DNA of 64,000 nucleotides from Macrotrachela quadricornifera (Eukaryota > Rotifera > Eurotatoria > Philodinida > Philodinidae). The stretch lies in assembly GCA_022393335.1 (NCBI GenBank), contig JAJEKB010000927.1, positions 1 through 64,000 on the forward strand, given 5' to 3'. Position numbers and translations under genes: made by a program. Shown here one piece after another: positions 1-11,030 of this stretch; position 1 is the first letter of the stretch; every line of letters begins with the position of its first letter. The notes under the pieces were generated by a model. The model was not told the DNA's origin and searched no databases. It saw nothing but the letters and a program-made list of their open reading frames with translations.

Positions 1-430
1 TGTTCAATCTTCTTCATGAATTCTCGGATAAACTCTATCTTGATTGGCCTCATTGGAATATCCAAAGCCACAATTTGATGTACTATTATGCATTAAATGA
101 AGTTATCTATTACAACAATTAGGACATTTAATAGTAGCTAATTCCCACAAACATCATAAACTTAGCTTAATTCATCTCGTATAATATCTGAAGATTTTTT
201 TTTTAGAAAATTGTTCACTTATTACTGTAGTAGTTTTTGTAATATGTTAGAGAAATATCTCTGATAGTTTCAATTTGATCTCTCTATTTTAGCTAATATA
301 ATCATTTTAAAATAATTCCTATTATAAATTCTTTCAAAACAGATCTATGTATTTATTAAGTCACTGTAAAAAAAAAATCAAGACAAAAATAAAAAAAAAA
401 AGAAGAAATATTTCAACAATCTATCGATGA
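1..430. other. Non-coding, 3' flank of Ig gene
   Basis: AT-rich sequence with poly-A and poly-T runs directly after the stop codon of the Ig gene. No open frame or RNA signature was recognised. It probably holds that gene's 3' UTR. Confidence 0.4.
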
Positions 431-2905
431 CTAGATCATCATAATGAATAAGATTATTAACAATAAGTTTGATATTGATGATTTATATGATTGATTTTTT
501 TGAGCAATCATTTCATTTGCATCCTTATTCAATTGAATATTATGTTTAACTATATAAAAACAATAAGAAGAAAATTAATAACTATTACAATCATAAAAAA
601 AAAACTTACATGATTCATTCTTATTATCAGTCAAAGATGTTGATGAATTAATACTCATAGACGATGTTGATAAAGGTCGATGTTCTGTTACATATTTAAT
701 ATGCCTCGTTGATTGAATTAATTCTTAAAAAACAAAACGAAAAAACAGATAGATCATCAAGGTTAATCTTTTTATATACCTTTAAGTACAAATTCAGCAT
801 GATTAATACCTAATGAATTCCTTGCTCGACATACATATGTTCCAAATAAAGATACATCATTTAACTAAAATATATAAAAAGAAATTTAAAATTTATTAAA
901 TAAAAATAAAATCTTACATAAATAGTTATTGTTATTTGTTTACATGTTTGATTAATAAGTTCTTCAAATTTTTCTTTTATTCCTTTTCGTATTGAAATTA
1001 ATTGTTTTGGACGAAAAAAATCAAAAATTATTGGTGATGGTATTGAACAAACTTGACATACAATCTTTGCTGATTCATACAAACGGAAATAAGACAAATG
1101 AAACGGAACTGTAACTATTGGTTTATCTAAATTTTCACATATATACAGGATGTTTTATAAAAGAAAAAAAAAAAAAGAAACGATTAGAACTTACATTTAA
1201 CATAAAGAAGAAATTGTCGATTGACAGTACTTAATATATTACTAGCTGAACAATCAACACGACCAGAATCAAAACGTGATACATTACGTAAGATAAGTAT
1301 ACTTTCATTTTTACCCTCAACTATAAAATATATATGTATGACAGGATGTTAATTTTTTTTTTTTTACATACTCATTTTTACTATTCCTGATCTCAATAAA
1401 CCATTGACATGCCAAATAATAATAGGTACAGGATGACCAGTTGCTATACATGAGAATTGAATATTTTCACCTTCTTGTACTGTCATATGCATATATTCTG
1501 GTGAATAAGAAACAATTCGTGGTGGGACTGAAAATAGATATTAAATGTGTCTCATATGTATAGATAAATAAATAGTATTCATTAACAAAACTAATGAGAT
1601 AAACGTGATTTCTTTTTGTAATGAATATTCATTCATATTGATCCTATCAATCATTTTATTACTATCTAGAGAATAAGTTCGATAGTCCTTTTTTTTTTTA
1701 TTGAATAGTACTTTATATTAAGGTGTGGATGTCACACTTGAAAAACAATTAGGTTATGTGTGTATATATATTGAATGCACAGCTGGTTTTATATTTTCAT
1801 GGTAAAAGTAACTCTTATTGACATTGAATGAGAATATAAACGTATGATGATTATAAAAGAATAAGTTAAACAGAATGGACAATTATTCAGAAGATAAATT
1901 TCAATAAATAATTAATCTATATGTCTTTTAGATAAATAATGTATTATATGAATTTATAGATATGATCGTTAATAAACGGAAATTACAAATCAAAAAAAAA
2001 AAGAAAAGAAATAAATTCTTTTTGCATAGCACGGAAATCACACGTCTTTAAAAGGTGTTAGATAATTTTATAATGTCAAATGGATTTCTTTCATATTTAT
2101 ATATATGTCTGATGAGACTCCCCATATTGAATATAAGAAAAAGGAGGGAGGATGCAAACAGACACACATACGCACATAAAATCTATTGTTTTTGTCTCTT
2201 CATTTATATATGTCTATATACATATGAATAACATTCGAGATAAGAAGAGATCAGTTAATATTTATACACACCTCAAACATATGTTTGTTTTATCCAAATA
2301 AAAATTAAAAATAAAAATATATATTATCACCTGAAAAAAAAATAAATACTTACTAAGTACATCAAGAAGAATTTCATTTAATGTAATATCACCTTGTATA
2401 CAACGATATAATCCATGATCTTGTTCTTCAATATTAATTATACGTAAAATTCTTTCGTTATAATTAATATTATCCATTGTAAGAATACTTAAACGATCAT
2501 TTCGTACTGTTATAACAGAATCAAGACTAACAATATCGGCTTGATCATCACGAATCCAGACAATCTAAATAAAAATATGAAATAATCGTCATGCTGATAT
2601 GTCTATTGAATATACATATATATACGTTAATCAACTATTCATAACTTTATGATATCATCATTTATTATATACCTCCTGGAGATTGTTTTTCTTTTTTTTT
2701 TTCTTTGAACAGCTAGAATTAATATATATGAACATTTGTCTATTTTGATATTTACCTTTGCAGGATTTATTGATTCAATATTTTGATTATTGGCAACTGA
2801 ACAAGGTAATTCAATAGTACTAGCTAATGCTGCTTGAATTGTTTCAAATTGATAAGATGAATAAAATTGTTGAATTAGAAGAATAATAATGAAAATAGAC
2901 AACAT
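431..2905 (-). CDS. Lachesin/IgLON-like three-Ig-domain GPI-anchored adhesion protein
   Basis: Eight exons on the minus strand: 2756-2905, 2354-2564, 1372-1527, 1195-1320, 918-1126, 780-864, 610-723, 431-549. They sum to 1170 nt (389 aa) and all joins keep frame across GT/AG introns. An N-terminal hydrophobic signal (MLSIFIIILLIQQFYSS) precedes Ig domain 1, with a B-strand Cys in ELPCSV, then the core Trp in IVWIRDD and the DHGLYRC Cys motif. Domain 2 has FSCIATG, IIIWHVNG and SGRVDCSASN; domain 3 has KIVCQVC and GTYVCRARNSLG. A Ser/Thr/Asn-rich stalk leads to a hydrophobic C-terminus (SNLLLIILFIMMI) directly before the stop, typical of a GPI signal. This order is that of lachesin, neurotrimin and IgLON cell-surface proteins, which mediate homophilic adhesion. 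The exact orthologue is not assigned. The 826 bp third-exon-side intron (1528-2353) is much longer than the others. Confidence 0.85.
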
Positions 2906-5900
2906 TCGATAGGCATTGACGAATTAAAAATAATTTATTAGACTTTTTAATTCCATATATGATTGAATATTATTAAGAATACAAAAAGCATAATGAACCG
3001 CGGAAATTCTTCTCAGAATAGTGAATCAACTTTCTTTTCTTATTCTCTGTATATATGTATAGTAATAAGAAGAAAAAAAAAAAAAGAAATCAAGTTGATT
3101 TGTTTCAAGTAGAGAGGATAACTTTTGCTTTTTCTTTCTCTCTATAAGAAGAAAAAGAAAGAAGAACATTTTTTTTTCTTCTTCTTCTTCTTCTTCTTCT
3201 TTTTGAATGACAGCATCATACACAATTGATCTTTTATCCATTTACCTATTGTCATTTATCATATTATCTAAACTAGTTTTATATATATACACATTTTCAA
3301 AAGCTCATTAGGAACTGTATGAATATGATTGTTCATAGAAATAAACATATTGAATTGTTTGATGACTTCATTAAAAAAAAAAACTTTTTTCTTCTGTTTT
3401 TTGTTTCTTCTGTTTTTAATTGAGTGATTAATGAGCCTTATTCATTTCTTTCGTGTTCCATGATAAGTATCTGGCAAAAATATTATATTTAAAAGAAGAC
3501 ATGTTCATGGATAGTTTAACATGATGTTTAGTTTAGCATGACTGCGATCAACATTCAATATGAGTAATTGATTTTTCAAAAATTTCTTGCTCGCTTTCTC
3601 TCTCTTGTGTCGTGTCGACATATAATTTCAATTTGTAATATGTATAGTGATGTAGACGACTACGACGGAAACTTAATGCAAATAGTGATGACGATGGGGA
3701 CGAGCTAATGAGAATACATACAGACGGACCAAAAGCATACTGCTACTTAAATGGACTTAACGAGAAAAAAAACGAAGGAAAAGATTGACAAACAAAAAGA
3801 AAATATTAAGTATATTGACAATATAAGAATCAACTTTTTTTTTTTTTGTAAGAATATTAACCATCTGGATAAACGTTCATTTATATTTTAGATATAAATA
3901 TAGAACAATTAGAAATTTTTAAATATCAATATTAATAATTGCTATGAATTCTTACATCATCAAATATAGAATGTCATCAAGTTGCACGTGTAAAAGCAAC
4001 AAGGCTTTCTAAATGAAGTTAGAAGAATCAATTTACTGTATATATATATATATTGTTGATCTATATTGATGAATATATGATTGAAAAATAAGGTCTTTCT
4101 CATTGTGAATAGACCGTTGAAATAAGACTGACATTGATAAACCACATGTTAAGATGTTCGTAAACTGACGTAATCAGCTAAATTAGCAATCATTTATAAT
4201 AGAAGAATTTTTCTAACCTTGAAAAAGAGGACAATGAATCATCGTCTTGTCTTTCTATGTGAACAACATCTGCTTTTGTAAGTGCATATATACATACATA
4301 TATCAGTTTGGCTTCAAATAATATGTCCATCATTAGATTATTTCTTTTTTTTTTTCACTCATATTTAGATGTTCGTATATCATATGAGAATGTATTGATG
4401 TGAATAGAATCTTTTTCTTTTTTATGCAATATTTCATCGTAATGATTTACGTTTGATTAAACACATACAGTGTGATAATTTAATTCGTCGCTTTCTCTTG
4501 TTCGTATGAAGAAATATTTCATTCATTGTGCTTCAATAAATACATATATATATGTGCTTTATTGATAAAACTGATTCTCGAAATTTTATTCTAACACATG
4601 ATAAGTATCTACTCAAGTAGAAAAATAAAAGTAATAGTATATAATCTATAGAATAAAACTGATATGATACCTTGAAAATGTCTATTATATTATTGGGTAT
4701 ATTGGTTGATACTCATTTTCTATTTTTTTTCTTTAATCCTATTCTTTCAATTTCTCCTGTTGAAGTGGTAATTAAACGAAAGAAGAATTGTATATGTCTA
4801 CATATATCAGGCGGAGAATCTTCTATGATGGAATGCCTGTTGACGGAAGTATGGAGTAGAGAATACATAATCGAAGATACAGTAACAACTATTAATGCGG
4901 TAGTTTGCTTCGATAATATCAAAGTTTTTTATCAATAAAAATAATGAGAAAATTTGTTTTTTTTGTTTCAAAATTCTTATTATTATGATTGAAATAAGTT
5001 CAATTTTTGAAATGACTATAAAAATAATTTATTTCTAAATAACTAGAATTATATTATCCATTGATTATATTGAGATTGTTCGAATTTTATTATATAAATA
5101 TTGGGACATATACACTGAACTCAAACGTTTGGATACATTCGTTTGGTATCACACGTCGAATTAAAGATCGGATTTGGTGTATATTCAAAAAATATTATCT
5201 ACTGATTGGATTTATAGTAATTTTGTCGAATTTTAGAAACTATAGTTTTTTGTCAAAATAAAATGATTGAATTGAAATAATAAATATTGATTTTATGTTA
5301 ATTACAAATTCCTGATTTTTAAATACTTTCTGCAATAGATTATGTTAGATTGATATTCTTCAATTATATAAAAAAAAATCATTGTTTAAAATTCAATACG
5401 CTAACCATTGTACTTACGCATTTTTACAATTAAATTAAAATAAATATTTATATATTCTATAAATTTACAAATTATTCATAAAATTTTTCTTTCGATTATT
5501 ATTTATTCTCACAAACAGTTTATTGTAAAATACGAATATTTTAATTTAGTATCATTGAGTGAATTTACAATTGAAAAACAATGATATATACATAGAATTC
5601 GACTGAAACAGTACTCCTTCATTGGGATTAATGTAAAAGAAAAGATGGATGTAATAGGAAAATGTTTTTAAAAATGAATGTGAATAGATTGTTTCGATTA
5701 CATATTCTGTTTTGACTGCTTTGAGATATATATACATTTTAATAGCCATGTCAATATCTATGATTTACAAATGTTTATAACAATTGTTTTTATTTCATCC
5801 TCTCTTCTATATCAGTTTGTGTTATGTATAAGATGGATATAATAGAAAACATGAACTAGTTTAATAAACATTATTATCAAAAATGTCGTTTTATGTTTTT

Positions 5901-6076
5901 CTTTTTTAATTCACTCAAATATTGAATATTATTGTAGTATGCAATCATTTATAAATCATATATAGGAAATTTAATCCCGTTTTATTTTATTTTTAATAGA
6001 ATAATATGAAATAAAATATAATAAATATAAGTATCGATCGATATAACTTTGAAAAAATATGTCGTTATGTCCATGA
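2906..6076. other. Intergenic, low complexity
   Basis: About 3.2 kb of AT-rich sequence with poly-A/T tracts, a CTT microsatellite near 3176-3200 and short TA tracts. Short open frames here have no recognisable domain or splice partner. It includes the 5' region of the Ig gene on its left and the 3' flank of a metallothionein gene on its right. Confidence 0.5.
3172..3202. repeat. CTT/AAG microsatellite
   Basis: A run of about eight CTT units flanked by poly-T. Short open frames over it encode only Glu/Lys runs and are artefacts. Confidence 0.8.
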
Positions 6077-6367
6077 TTAATTACCACATTTACATGTACC
6101 TGTTGGACATTTACAATTGTCGCATTTACAAAGATCCTTGCCACAACCTTTTTCTAAAATTAAATAAAGAAAAATTCATATATTGTAAAAGCAGAAAAAA
6201 AAGACACATACTATTTTGATGACATTGACAACTTGTATCACATGGACAACTACCTGATTTGGTGCAATCTTCTTTGCACATACATTTTCCAACTAAATAT
6301 AAAAATAAATAAAATTTAAATATAAATTTTACAAAACAATTATTTTACCTTGACAATTGCACGGCAT
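6077..6367 (-). CDS. Metallothionein-like Cys-rich protein 1
   Basis: Three exons (6349-6367, 6212-6292, 6077-6153; 19+81+77 nt, both introns phase 1) give a 58-residue protein with 16 Cys arranged as CxC and CxxC pairs, for example MPCNCQ, GKCMCKEDC, DTSCQCHQ, CKCDNCKC and GTCKCGN. It has no aromatic residue and one His. These are the hallmarks of metallothioneins, which chelate Zn, Cd and Cu in the cytosol. The gene structure and most residues match the gene at 8122-8405, so the two are tandem paralogues. The first exon codes for only six full codons, which explains why simple open-frame scans miss the gene. A TATATATA box lies about 75 bp upstream and GGGGGTG/TGCACCC elements 154-197 bp upstream. 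Family assignment is from composition, not from a database match. Confidence 0.8.
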
Positions 6368-6442
6368 TGTATTTAATACGAAGAAGTTGTAGATTTTATC
6401 GATAGATATAATATATGTAAAGAATTCTTGAATAAATCACTG

Positions 6443-6450
6443 TATATATA
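6443..6450 (-). promoter_or_regulatory. TATA-like box of metallothionein 1
   Basis: TATATATA about 75 bp upstream of the start codon at 6367, comparable to the boxes of the two sister genes. Confidence 0.4.
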
Positions 6451-6520
6451 CATAAGATTAAACAAAGATGTTCATTAATACAACATATGAATATCTACTG
6501 TTTCTGAACAAAGAAAAAAT

Positions 6521-6564
6521 GGGGGTGTCGATTAGTAGAATAAAAACAGAAAAGGGGGGTGCAT
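6521..6564 (-). promoter_or_regulatory. Candidate metal-response elements of metallothionein 1
   Basis: On the plus strand GGGGGTG (6521-6527) and GGGGGGTGCAT (6554-6564). The second reads ATGCACCCCCC on the gene strand and contains TGCACCC, which fits the animal MTF-1 site core TGCRCNC. G-runs are rare in this AT-rich DNA, and similar elements recur upstream of the other two metallothionein genes. Confidence 0.5.
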
Positions 6565-6771
6565 TACAATGAAGAAGAGAAAGAAAAGATAATGTAATCA
6601 TTGTTATCATTAAAATGTATGTCAAATAGTAACTATTTGATTTAAAATAAAATATAAAATTGTACTCCAAAACACTAACTAAACAAAAATTTTTACTCGC
6701 GCGTATTTTAAAAAACAAAATATTAAATTCATGTTTTATCTCATACGTATTTTAAATGATACATTTGATTA

Positions 6772-7401
6772 ATGCTAAAAAATCAACTATCAAATATAAA
6801 ATTAAATAAAAATTATGAAATAAATTCCATATCTTCAAATAAATATTTAAAATCAAATCATAGAAAAAAATCTCCATATAAACCTAATCGAAAATCATCT
6901 GGTAAAAATTTTAATAAAACAAAATTTAAAAATAAAAAATTAAAAAAAAATCAAACTAAATTACATAAAATAACATCAAATCTAACATCATTTAATCCAA
7001 ATATATTTCAGAATAATGCATCAAATGATCAAATATCACCTGATACACATTCTATGATACGAGATTATTTATATATTTCTATACTTGGTCTTCTTTGTTT
7101 TTTTCCAACTGGTATATTTGCTTTAACACGTTCTATGCAAGCATTAGAAATGAAAAAATCATCATCTATTATTTATTGGCCAAAATTAGCTGCAATTTAT
7201 GGAAGACATGCATTACGTTGGGCAATTCTTTCAATTCTTATTGGAACTATGCTTTGGATTAGTTTTTTTTATTCATCATCTTATACAAGAACATCATCAT
7301 ATTTGGTAAATTTTATAAAACAAAAATCAAAATGGAAATTTTTATTATATAGGAATACATATTATAATGAATGTGATGAAGAATATTTATGTTCTACATA
7401 A
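6772..7401 (+). CDS. Dispanin/CD225-like two-TM protein
   Basis: Single-exon 209-residue protein. Residues 1-95 are a Lys/Asn/Ser-rich basic tail. Residues about 99-118 (DYLYISILGLLCFFPTGIFA) form a first membrane segment with the hydrophobic-FPxGIxAL pattern of CD225/dispanin proteins. A short basic loop (GRHALRW) precedes a second membrane segment at about 149-167. Dispanins include IFITM, PRRT and SynDIG proteins, which insert hairpin-like into membranes and affect fusion or receptor trafficking. The class is inferred from the hairpin pattern only. It lies between two metallothionein genes and on the opposite strand, with no sign of co-regulation. Confidence 0.6.
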   Translation: MLKNQLSNIKLNKNYEINSISSNKYLKSNHRKKSPYKPNRKSSGKNFNKTKFKNKKLKKNQTKLHKITSNLTSFNPNIFQNNASNDQISPDTHSMIRDYLYISILGLLCFFPTGIFALTRSMQALEMKKSSSIIYWPKLAAIYGRHALRWAILSILIGTMLWISFFYSSSYTRTSSYLVNFIKQKSKWKFLLYRNTYYNECDEEYLCST

Positions 7402-7456
7402 GATATTTATTTAACCAATGCAAAAAAAAATGTTTATAAATATAAAGAAACTTTTT

Positions 7457-7769
7457 TTACATAGAACATTTACATGCGGAACAATTACAATCGGTACATG
7501 AACATGCTGAACCACAGCTTGTACCTTCATCTATTAAAATAATAGAAGAAAAAAAAAAGTATATTTAATTAAATTAATATTATATTTCTACATACGAGCA
7601 CATGATTTACAATCACATTTACATGAACAACTATCATCGCATTTACATAATCCACCTTGACATCCAGCACCACATCCACAACCTCCGGCTAAATAGAAAA
7701 AAAGGGGTTAATAAAAAAAAATTAATAAGTAATATTTGACTTACTTTTACATTGACATGATTTTGGCAT
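7457..7769 (-). CDS. Metallothionein-like Cys-rich protein 2 (divergent paralogue)
   Basis: Exons 7745-7769, 7596-7688 and 7457-7530 (25+93+74 nt, phase-1 introns) give 63 residues with 19 Cys. Motifs include MPKSCQCK, GGCGCGAGC, CKCDDSCSCKCDCKSC and CSCTDCNCSACKCSM. It keeps the three-exon structure and intron phases of its neighbours but differs in sequence, is Gly-richer at the N-terminus and has a denser CxC pattern, so it may have a different metal preference. This is inference. A TATTTATA box and several CACCCC elements lie upstream. Confidence 0.8.
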
Positions 7770-7857
7770 CTTTTTTTTCTTCTTGTGTTTTGCTTTTTTT
7801 TGAAGTGTTAGTACAAATAAAAGAAATGTATGATAGAATAAATGTATCTGTTCTGTC

Positions 7858-7865
7858 TATTTATA
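7858..7865 (-). promoter_or_regulatory. TATA box of metallothionein 2
   Basis: TATAAATA on the minus strand about 90 bp upstream of the start codon, at the same spacing as in metallothionein 3. Confidence 0.5.
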
Positions 7866-7880
7866 TGTATAGTAAGAATT

Positions 7881-7971
7881 CACCCCCGTAAATCTTTCGG
7901 GGGTGCATCTGTCTGATTGAACAACACCCCTGTTAACAATAAAATAGATGTGTTCATTTATCGGCACCCCC
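7881..7971 (-). promoter_or_regulatory. Candidate metal-response elements of metallothionein 2
   Basis: CACCCCC at 7881-7887, GGGGGTGCAT at 7899-7908 (gene strand ATGCACCCCC, containing TGCACCC), CACCCC at 7925-7930 and CACCCCC at 7965-7971. The first two form an inverted pair around ten bases apart. The cluster sits 112-202 bp upstream of the start codon. Confidence 0.5.
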
Positions 7972-8121
7972 AAACTTAGTTTTGTCTTCTTTATAATTAA
8001 TTGATTCATATGAACAAAAAATATATGATGTTATAAAGATTTGTATAGAAATTCTCTTTTGTTTATTTGACACTTTTTTCAAAAAAAAAAGTACATTTTT
8101 AAAAAAAATTTATTCTGAGAA

Positions 8122-8405
8122 TTATTGGCCACATGGGCATGCTCTTGTTGGACATTTACAATCTTCACATTTGCATCCTTCTTTACCACAACCTTGTTCT
8201 AAATAATATAAAATAATTACAAGAATATAATTAACAGAAAAAAGAAAACATACTATTTTGATGACATTGACAACTTGTATCACATGAACATGTACCTGTT
8301 TTAAGGCAATCGTCTTTGCACATACATTTTCCAGCTAGAAAAAATTTATATTTATTATAAATAAGAAAAAAAATCGAATTGCTTACTTTCACAACGGCAA
8401 GGCAT
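8122..8405 (-). CDS. Metallothionein-like Cys-rich protein 3
   Basis: Exons 8387-8405, 8254-8334 and 8122-8198 (19+81+77 nt) give 58 residues with 16 Cys at exactly the positions seen in metallothionein 1. Motifs: MPCRCETGKCMCKDDC, DTSCQCHQN, CKCEDCKCP and ACPCGQ. Exon sizes and phases are identical to the gene at 6077-6367, showing a recent tandem duplication, while the substitutions spare every Cys, indicating purifying selection. A TATA box lies 84-91 bp upstream and GGGGGTG/GGGGGATGCAT elements 126-164 bp upstream. Confidence 0.82.
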
Positions 8406-8488
8406 TGTATTTAGTATAGAGAAGTTGTGTGTAGTGTAATTGAAAGTAAAATAATGATATATGGTGAATCTTTATAAAATTCTTGCGA

Positions 8489-8496
8489 TATTTATA
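8489..8496 (-). promoter_or_regulatory. TATA box of metallothionein 3
   Basis: TATAAATA on the minus strand, 84-91 bp upstream of the start codon at 8405. Confidence 0.5.
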
Positions 8497-8530
8497 GGAC
8501 TTAAGGTCAATGTTCACTAGTAGGAAAAAA

Positions 8531-8569
8531 GGGGGTGTTTTTTGTTTGTGAAAAAACAGGGGGATGCAT
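8531..8569 (-). promoter_or_regulatory. Candidate metal-response elements of metallothionein 3
   Basis: GGGGGTG at 8531-8537 and GGGGGATGCAT at 8559-8569. The second is a one-base variant of the GGGGGTGCAT element found upstream of the two sister genes, so it does not strictly match the TGCRCNC core. Confidence 0.4.
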
Positions 8570-8936
8570 TTATCTTTTAGACATCTTTAATACTGATATC
8601 ATGTTAGTCTGACTTTATTTATCTATTTTTTATCAAAAATATACCTACTATTAAAACATATTTTATTGTAAATAAATTAGAAAATCTATTTGCATTCTTA
8701 TCTTATTTTGGAAGAAAACAAAAATTTTTCTATAGTTTCAACTGCATTTTACCAAATGATTTAATTCTTTTTTCAATATGTTTTTTTTTAAAACAAAAAG
8801 AAAAAATGTTTTCCCATGATCATCAAAACTAACTAATATAACAATCAGAAAGACAAAACGAAAAAGAAAATAATAAGTTAACAATTCAACAGTAAAATAA
8901 TCAATGTTAAAAAGTTATACATTGTTTTGTATTATT
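8570..8936. other. Intergenic
   Basis: AT-rich spacer between the metallothionein 3 promoter and the OST4 stop codon. No feature seen. Confidence 0.4.
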
Positions 8937-9116
8937 CTATTCATTTGTATGTCGTTGATTACGTGGATTACTTGCTTGAACATAATGGTAAGCAATAACT
9001 AATAAAAAAACAATTACACCAAGAATATTAGCACAAATACCCAAAACCTAATATTAAATAAAATAAAATTAATTATTATATTTTTTCTATCTTACTTGAT
9101 CACTATCACGAGCCAT
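8937..9116 (-). CDS. OST4: OST4, smallest oligosaccharyltransferase subunit
   Basis: Two exons, 9096-9116 (MARDSDQ) and 8937-9047, give a 43-residue single-pass microprotein. Its core reads CANILGVIVFLLVIAYHYV followed by an NP motif. To my knowledge animal OST4 has the same pattern: a short polar N-terminus, A-N-x-L-G-V, a hydrophobic stretch, Y-H-Y-V and N-P. OST4 sits in the ER membrane and stabilises the STT3A-type oligosaccharyltransferase complex that transfers glycans to Asn. The intron is phase 0. The C-terminal tail (QRHTNE) is a few residues longer than in mammals. Confidence 0.85.
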
Positions 9117-10279
9117 TATGTAAAATAATATTTATTTGTTATAATAAATTATAAATCTAGAAAAATTTTATATCATATTTAATAAATATATCAAATAAAA
9201 TTTTGTAGATCTTGTTTTTATTAATTTTAAAAATTCATTAGATTTTAAAGGAACTGGAGGCAACTTACTGAATATGATTATCTTTGGTATGAATCGAAAG
9301 TATTTGTAAAATTGTTTTTTTCTTTCATACCGTTTTTTAGAGTTTTTGATGGACTACAATTATTTATACATAGTATCGATCATCTTATCTTTGATAGGAA
9401 GAAATTGAGGATGTGTATATGTAATCGCCTATCGGTCAATTGAGTCTAGTTCTTTCAAAGTCATATGAAAATAGGAATTCCTATATATCATCCGACACAT
9501 TTCAAAAAGTTCTACAACGTAGTATATTTGGTTTTCCACTTTTGATTGACCATAAGCATATTAGAGTCCAAAAACATATAACTATTTTGAGGTTCTACTA
9601 CTCATATACAAAATACAACAAACTGATAGTGATGTCAGGTCAATTGATCAAATAGTCTACTATACATTATCTTGCAAACAATTGATTAATCGTCAGGAAA
9701 ACAACAAATTCAATTGTTAACAAGACTAAATAGAAGCCTCACTATATTAAGAACTAATATACTGTACCGTACAATAAATGAAAACTGATTTGAAGCCGCT
9801 TTGATTCAATACCGTCAAAATAAAATAGATTTTATCATGGAAACAATTGATTTTATTAAGTTTCGACTCGCTCCTACAGGACTTCCAAAAATCCCTTCCA
9901 TTTCAGTCATTCTCAAGCTCTGACATATATATGGAATGATAAAAAAATCAATCAATTTAGATTTCGCACAGCACCAATACTTTACACATCAGACATTCGT
10001 TAACCATCAGCAAATAAATAAAATTAGCGAATCATTGATATGACACGCTGACTTCAGAAAAGTTTTAAAATTATATTTAATTCTTTATTATTATAAATAG
10101 AAAAAAAATATTAAAAATTTCAAAAATATTAAAATTTCAAAAGTGATTAGATTTATATGAGGTCGCTACTATCGACTTTCTTCTGAGAATTAAAAAAAAA
10201 ACAAGTAAGACCCTCCATTAATCATTTCATTGTCTTCTTGTACATCGTTAACTGTTGTTTTATCACTCATTATTGAATT
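9117..10279. other. Intergenic between divergent OST4 and p23
   Basis: About 1.2 kb of AT-rich sequence. One open frame near 9440-9655 has no recognisable domain. The region must contain the promoters of both flanking divergent genes, but no clear TATA box was picked out. Confidence 0.4.
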
Positions 10280-11030
10280 ATGCCTGAACAAACTCAAATT
10301 CCACGTGTACTTTGGGCTCAACAACGTGAACATGTTTTATTAACTATTGCTGTACCTGATATTGAAAAAGTTGATGTTAAATTTGAAGAAGATTCAGTTT
10401 CATTTCAAGGTCAATCAACACCAGATAATGCTAAAAATAAGAATGTTTATGCAGTTAAAATAGATTTATTTGAAAAAATTGATACTGAAACTAGTAAATA
10501 TGAAAATATTGGTCAAAAATTTTGGCGTTTATTATTAAAAAAAAAAGATCCTAAAGGTGCTTTTTGGCCACGTTTAACAAAAGATAAAACACGTTTACAT
10601 TGGTTACAAACGGATTTTGATCATTGGAAAGATGAAGATGAAAGTGATGATGAAAAACCTGGTTTTGGTGGTAATTTTCAAGATATGTTTTCTGGAGGTA
10701 ATAAATAATCTTACAAAAAAAAGATAATTATTTAATTTTAATTATTCATTTTCTTTTTAAGGCATGGGTGGTATGCCAGGTATGGGTGGTATGGGTGGTA
10801 TGCCAGGTATGGGCGGTATGCCAGGTATGGATATGGGTGATGGTTCAGATGAAGAAGATGATGATGATGATGCAGATGATGAAGAAGAAGGATCATCAAT
10901 GGCAACTGAACATGGTACAAACGATCAAAATAATCAACAACCAAAAAACTCAAGTGATAAATCTGATTCAACAACAAAAACAACAGCAGCAGACGAACAA
11001 AAATCAGCATCGAAAGAATCATCAACATAG
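10280..11030 (+). CDS. p23/Sba1 Hsp90 co-chaperone with Gly-Met repeats
   Basis: Exons 10280-10697 and 10762-11030 give 228 residues. Residues 1 to about 110 form the CS-fold p23 domain: PRVLWAQQREHVLLTIAVPD at the start and the family signature FWPRLTKDKTRLHWLQTDFD before WKDEDESDDE. p23 binds ATP-bound Hsp90 and slows client release, and also has Hsp90-independent chaperone activity. The second exon adds a GMGGMPGMGG-type repeat, an Asp/Glu run and a Ser/Thr/Lys tail. That makes the protein about 70 residues longer than mammalian PTGES3 (160 aa). Gly-Met repeats of this kind are, to my knowledge, more typical of plant and fungal p23. The splice falls in the Gly codon just before the repeat. 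Confidence 0.9.

Noticed and set aside
4672..4938. Sense and antisense frames of 88 and 69 codons
   Set aside because: No recognisable domain, no clear splice context and mutual overlap; most likely chance.
9440..9655. 71-codon plus-strand frame
   Set aside because: No domain and an isolated position in AT-rich spacer.
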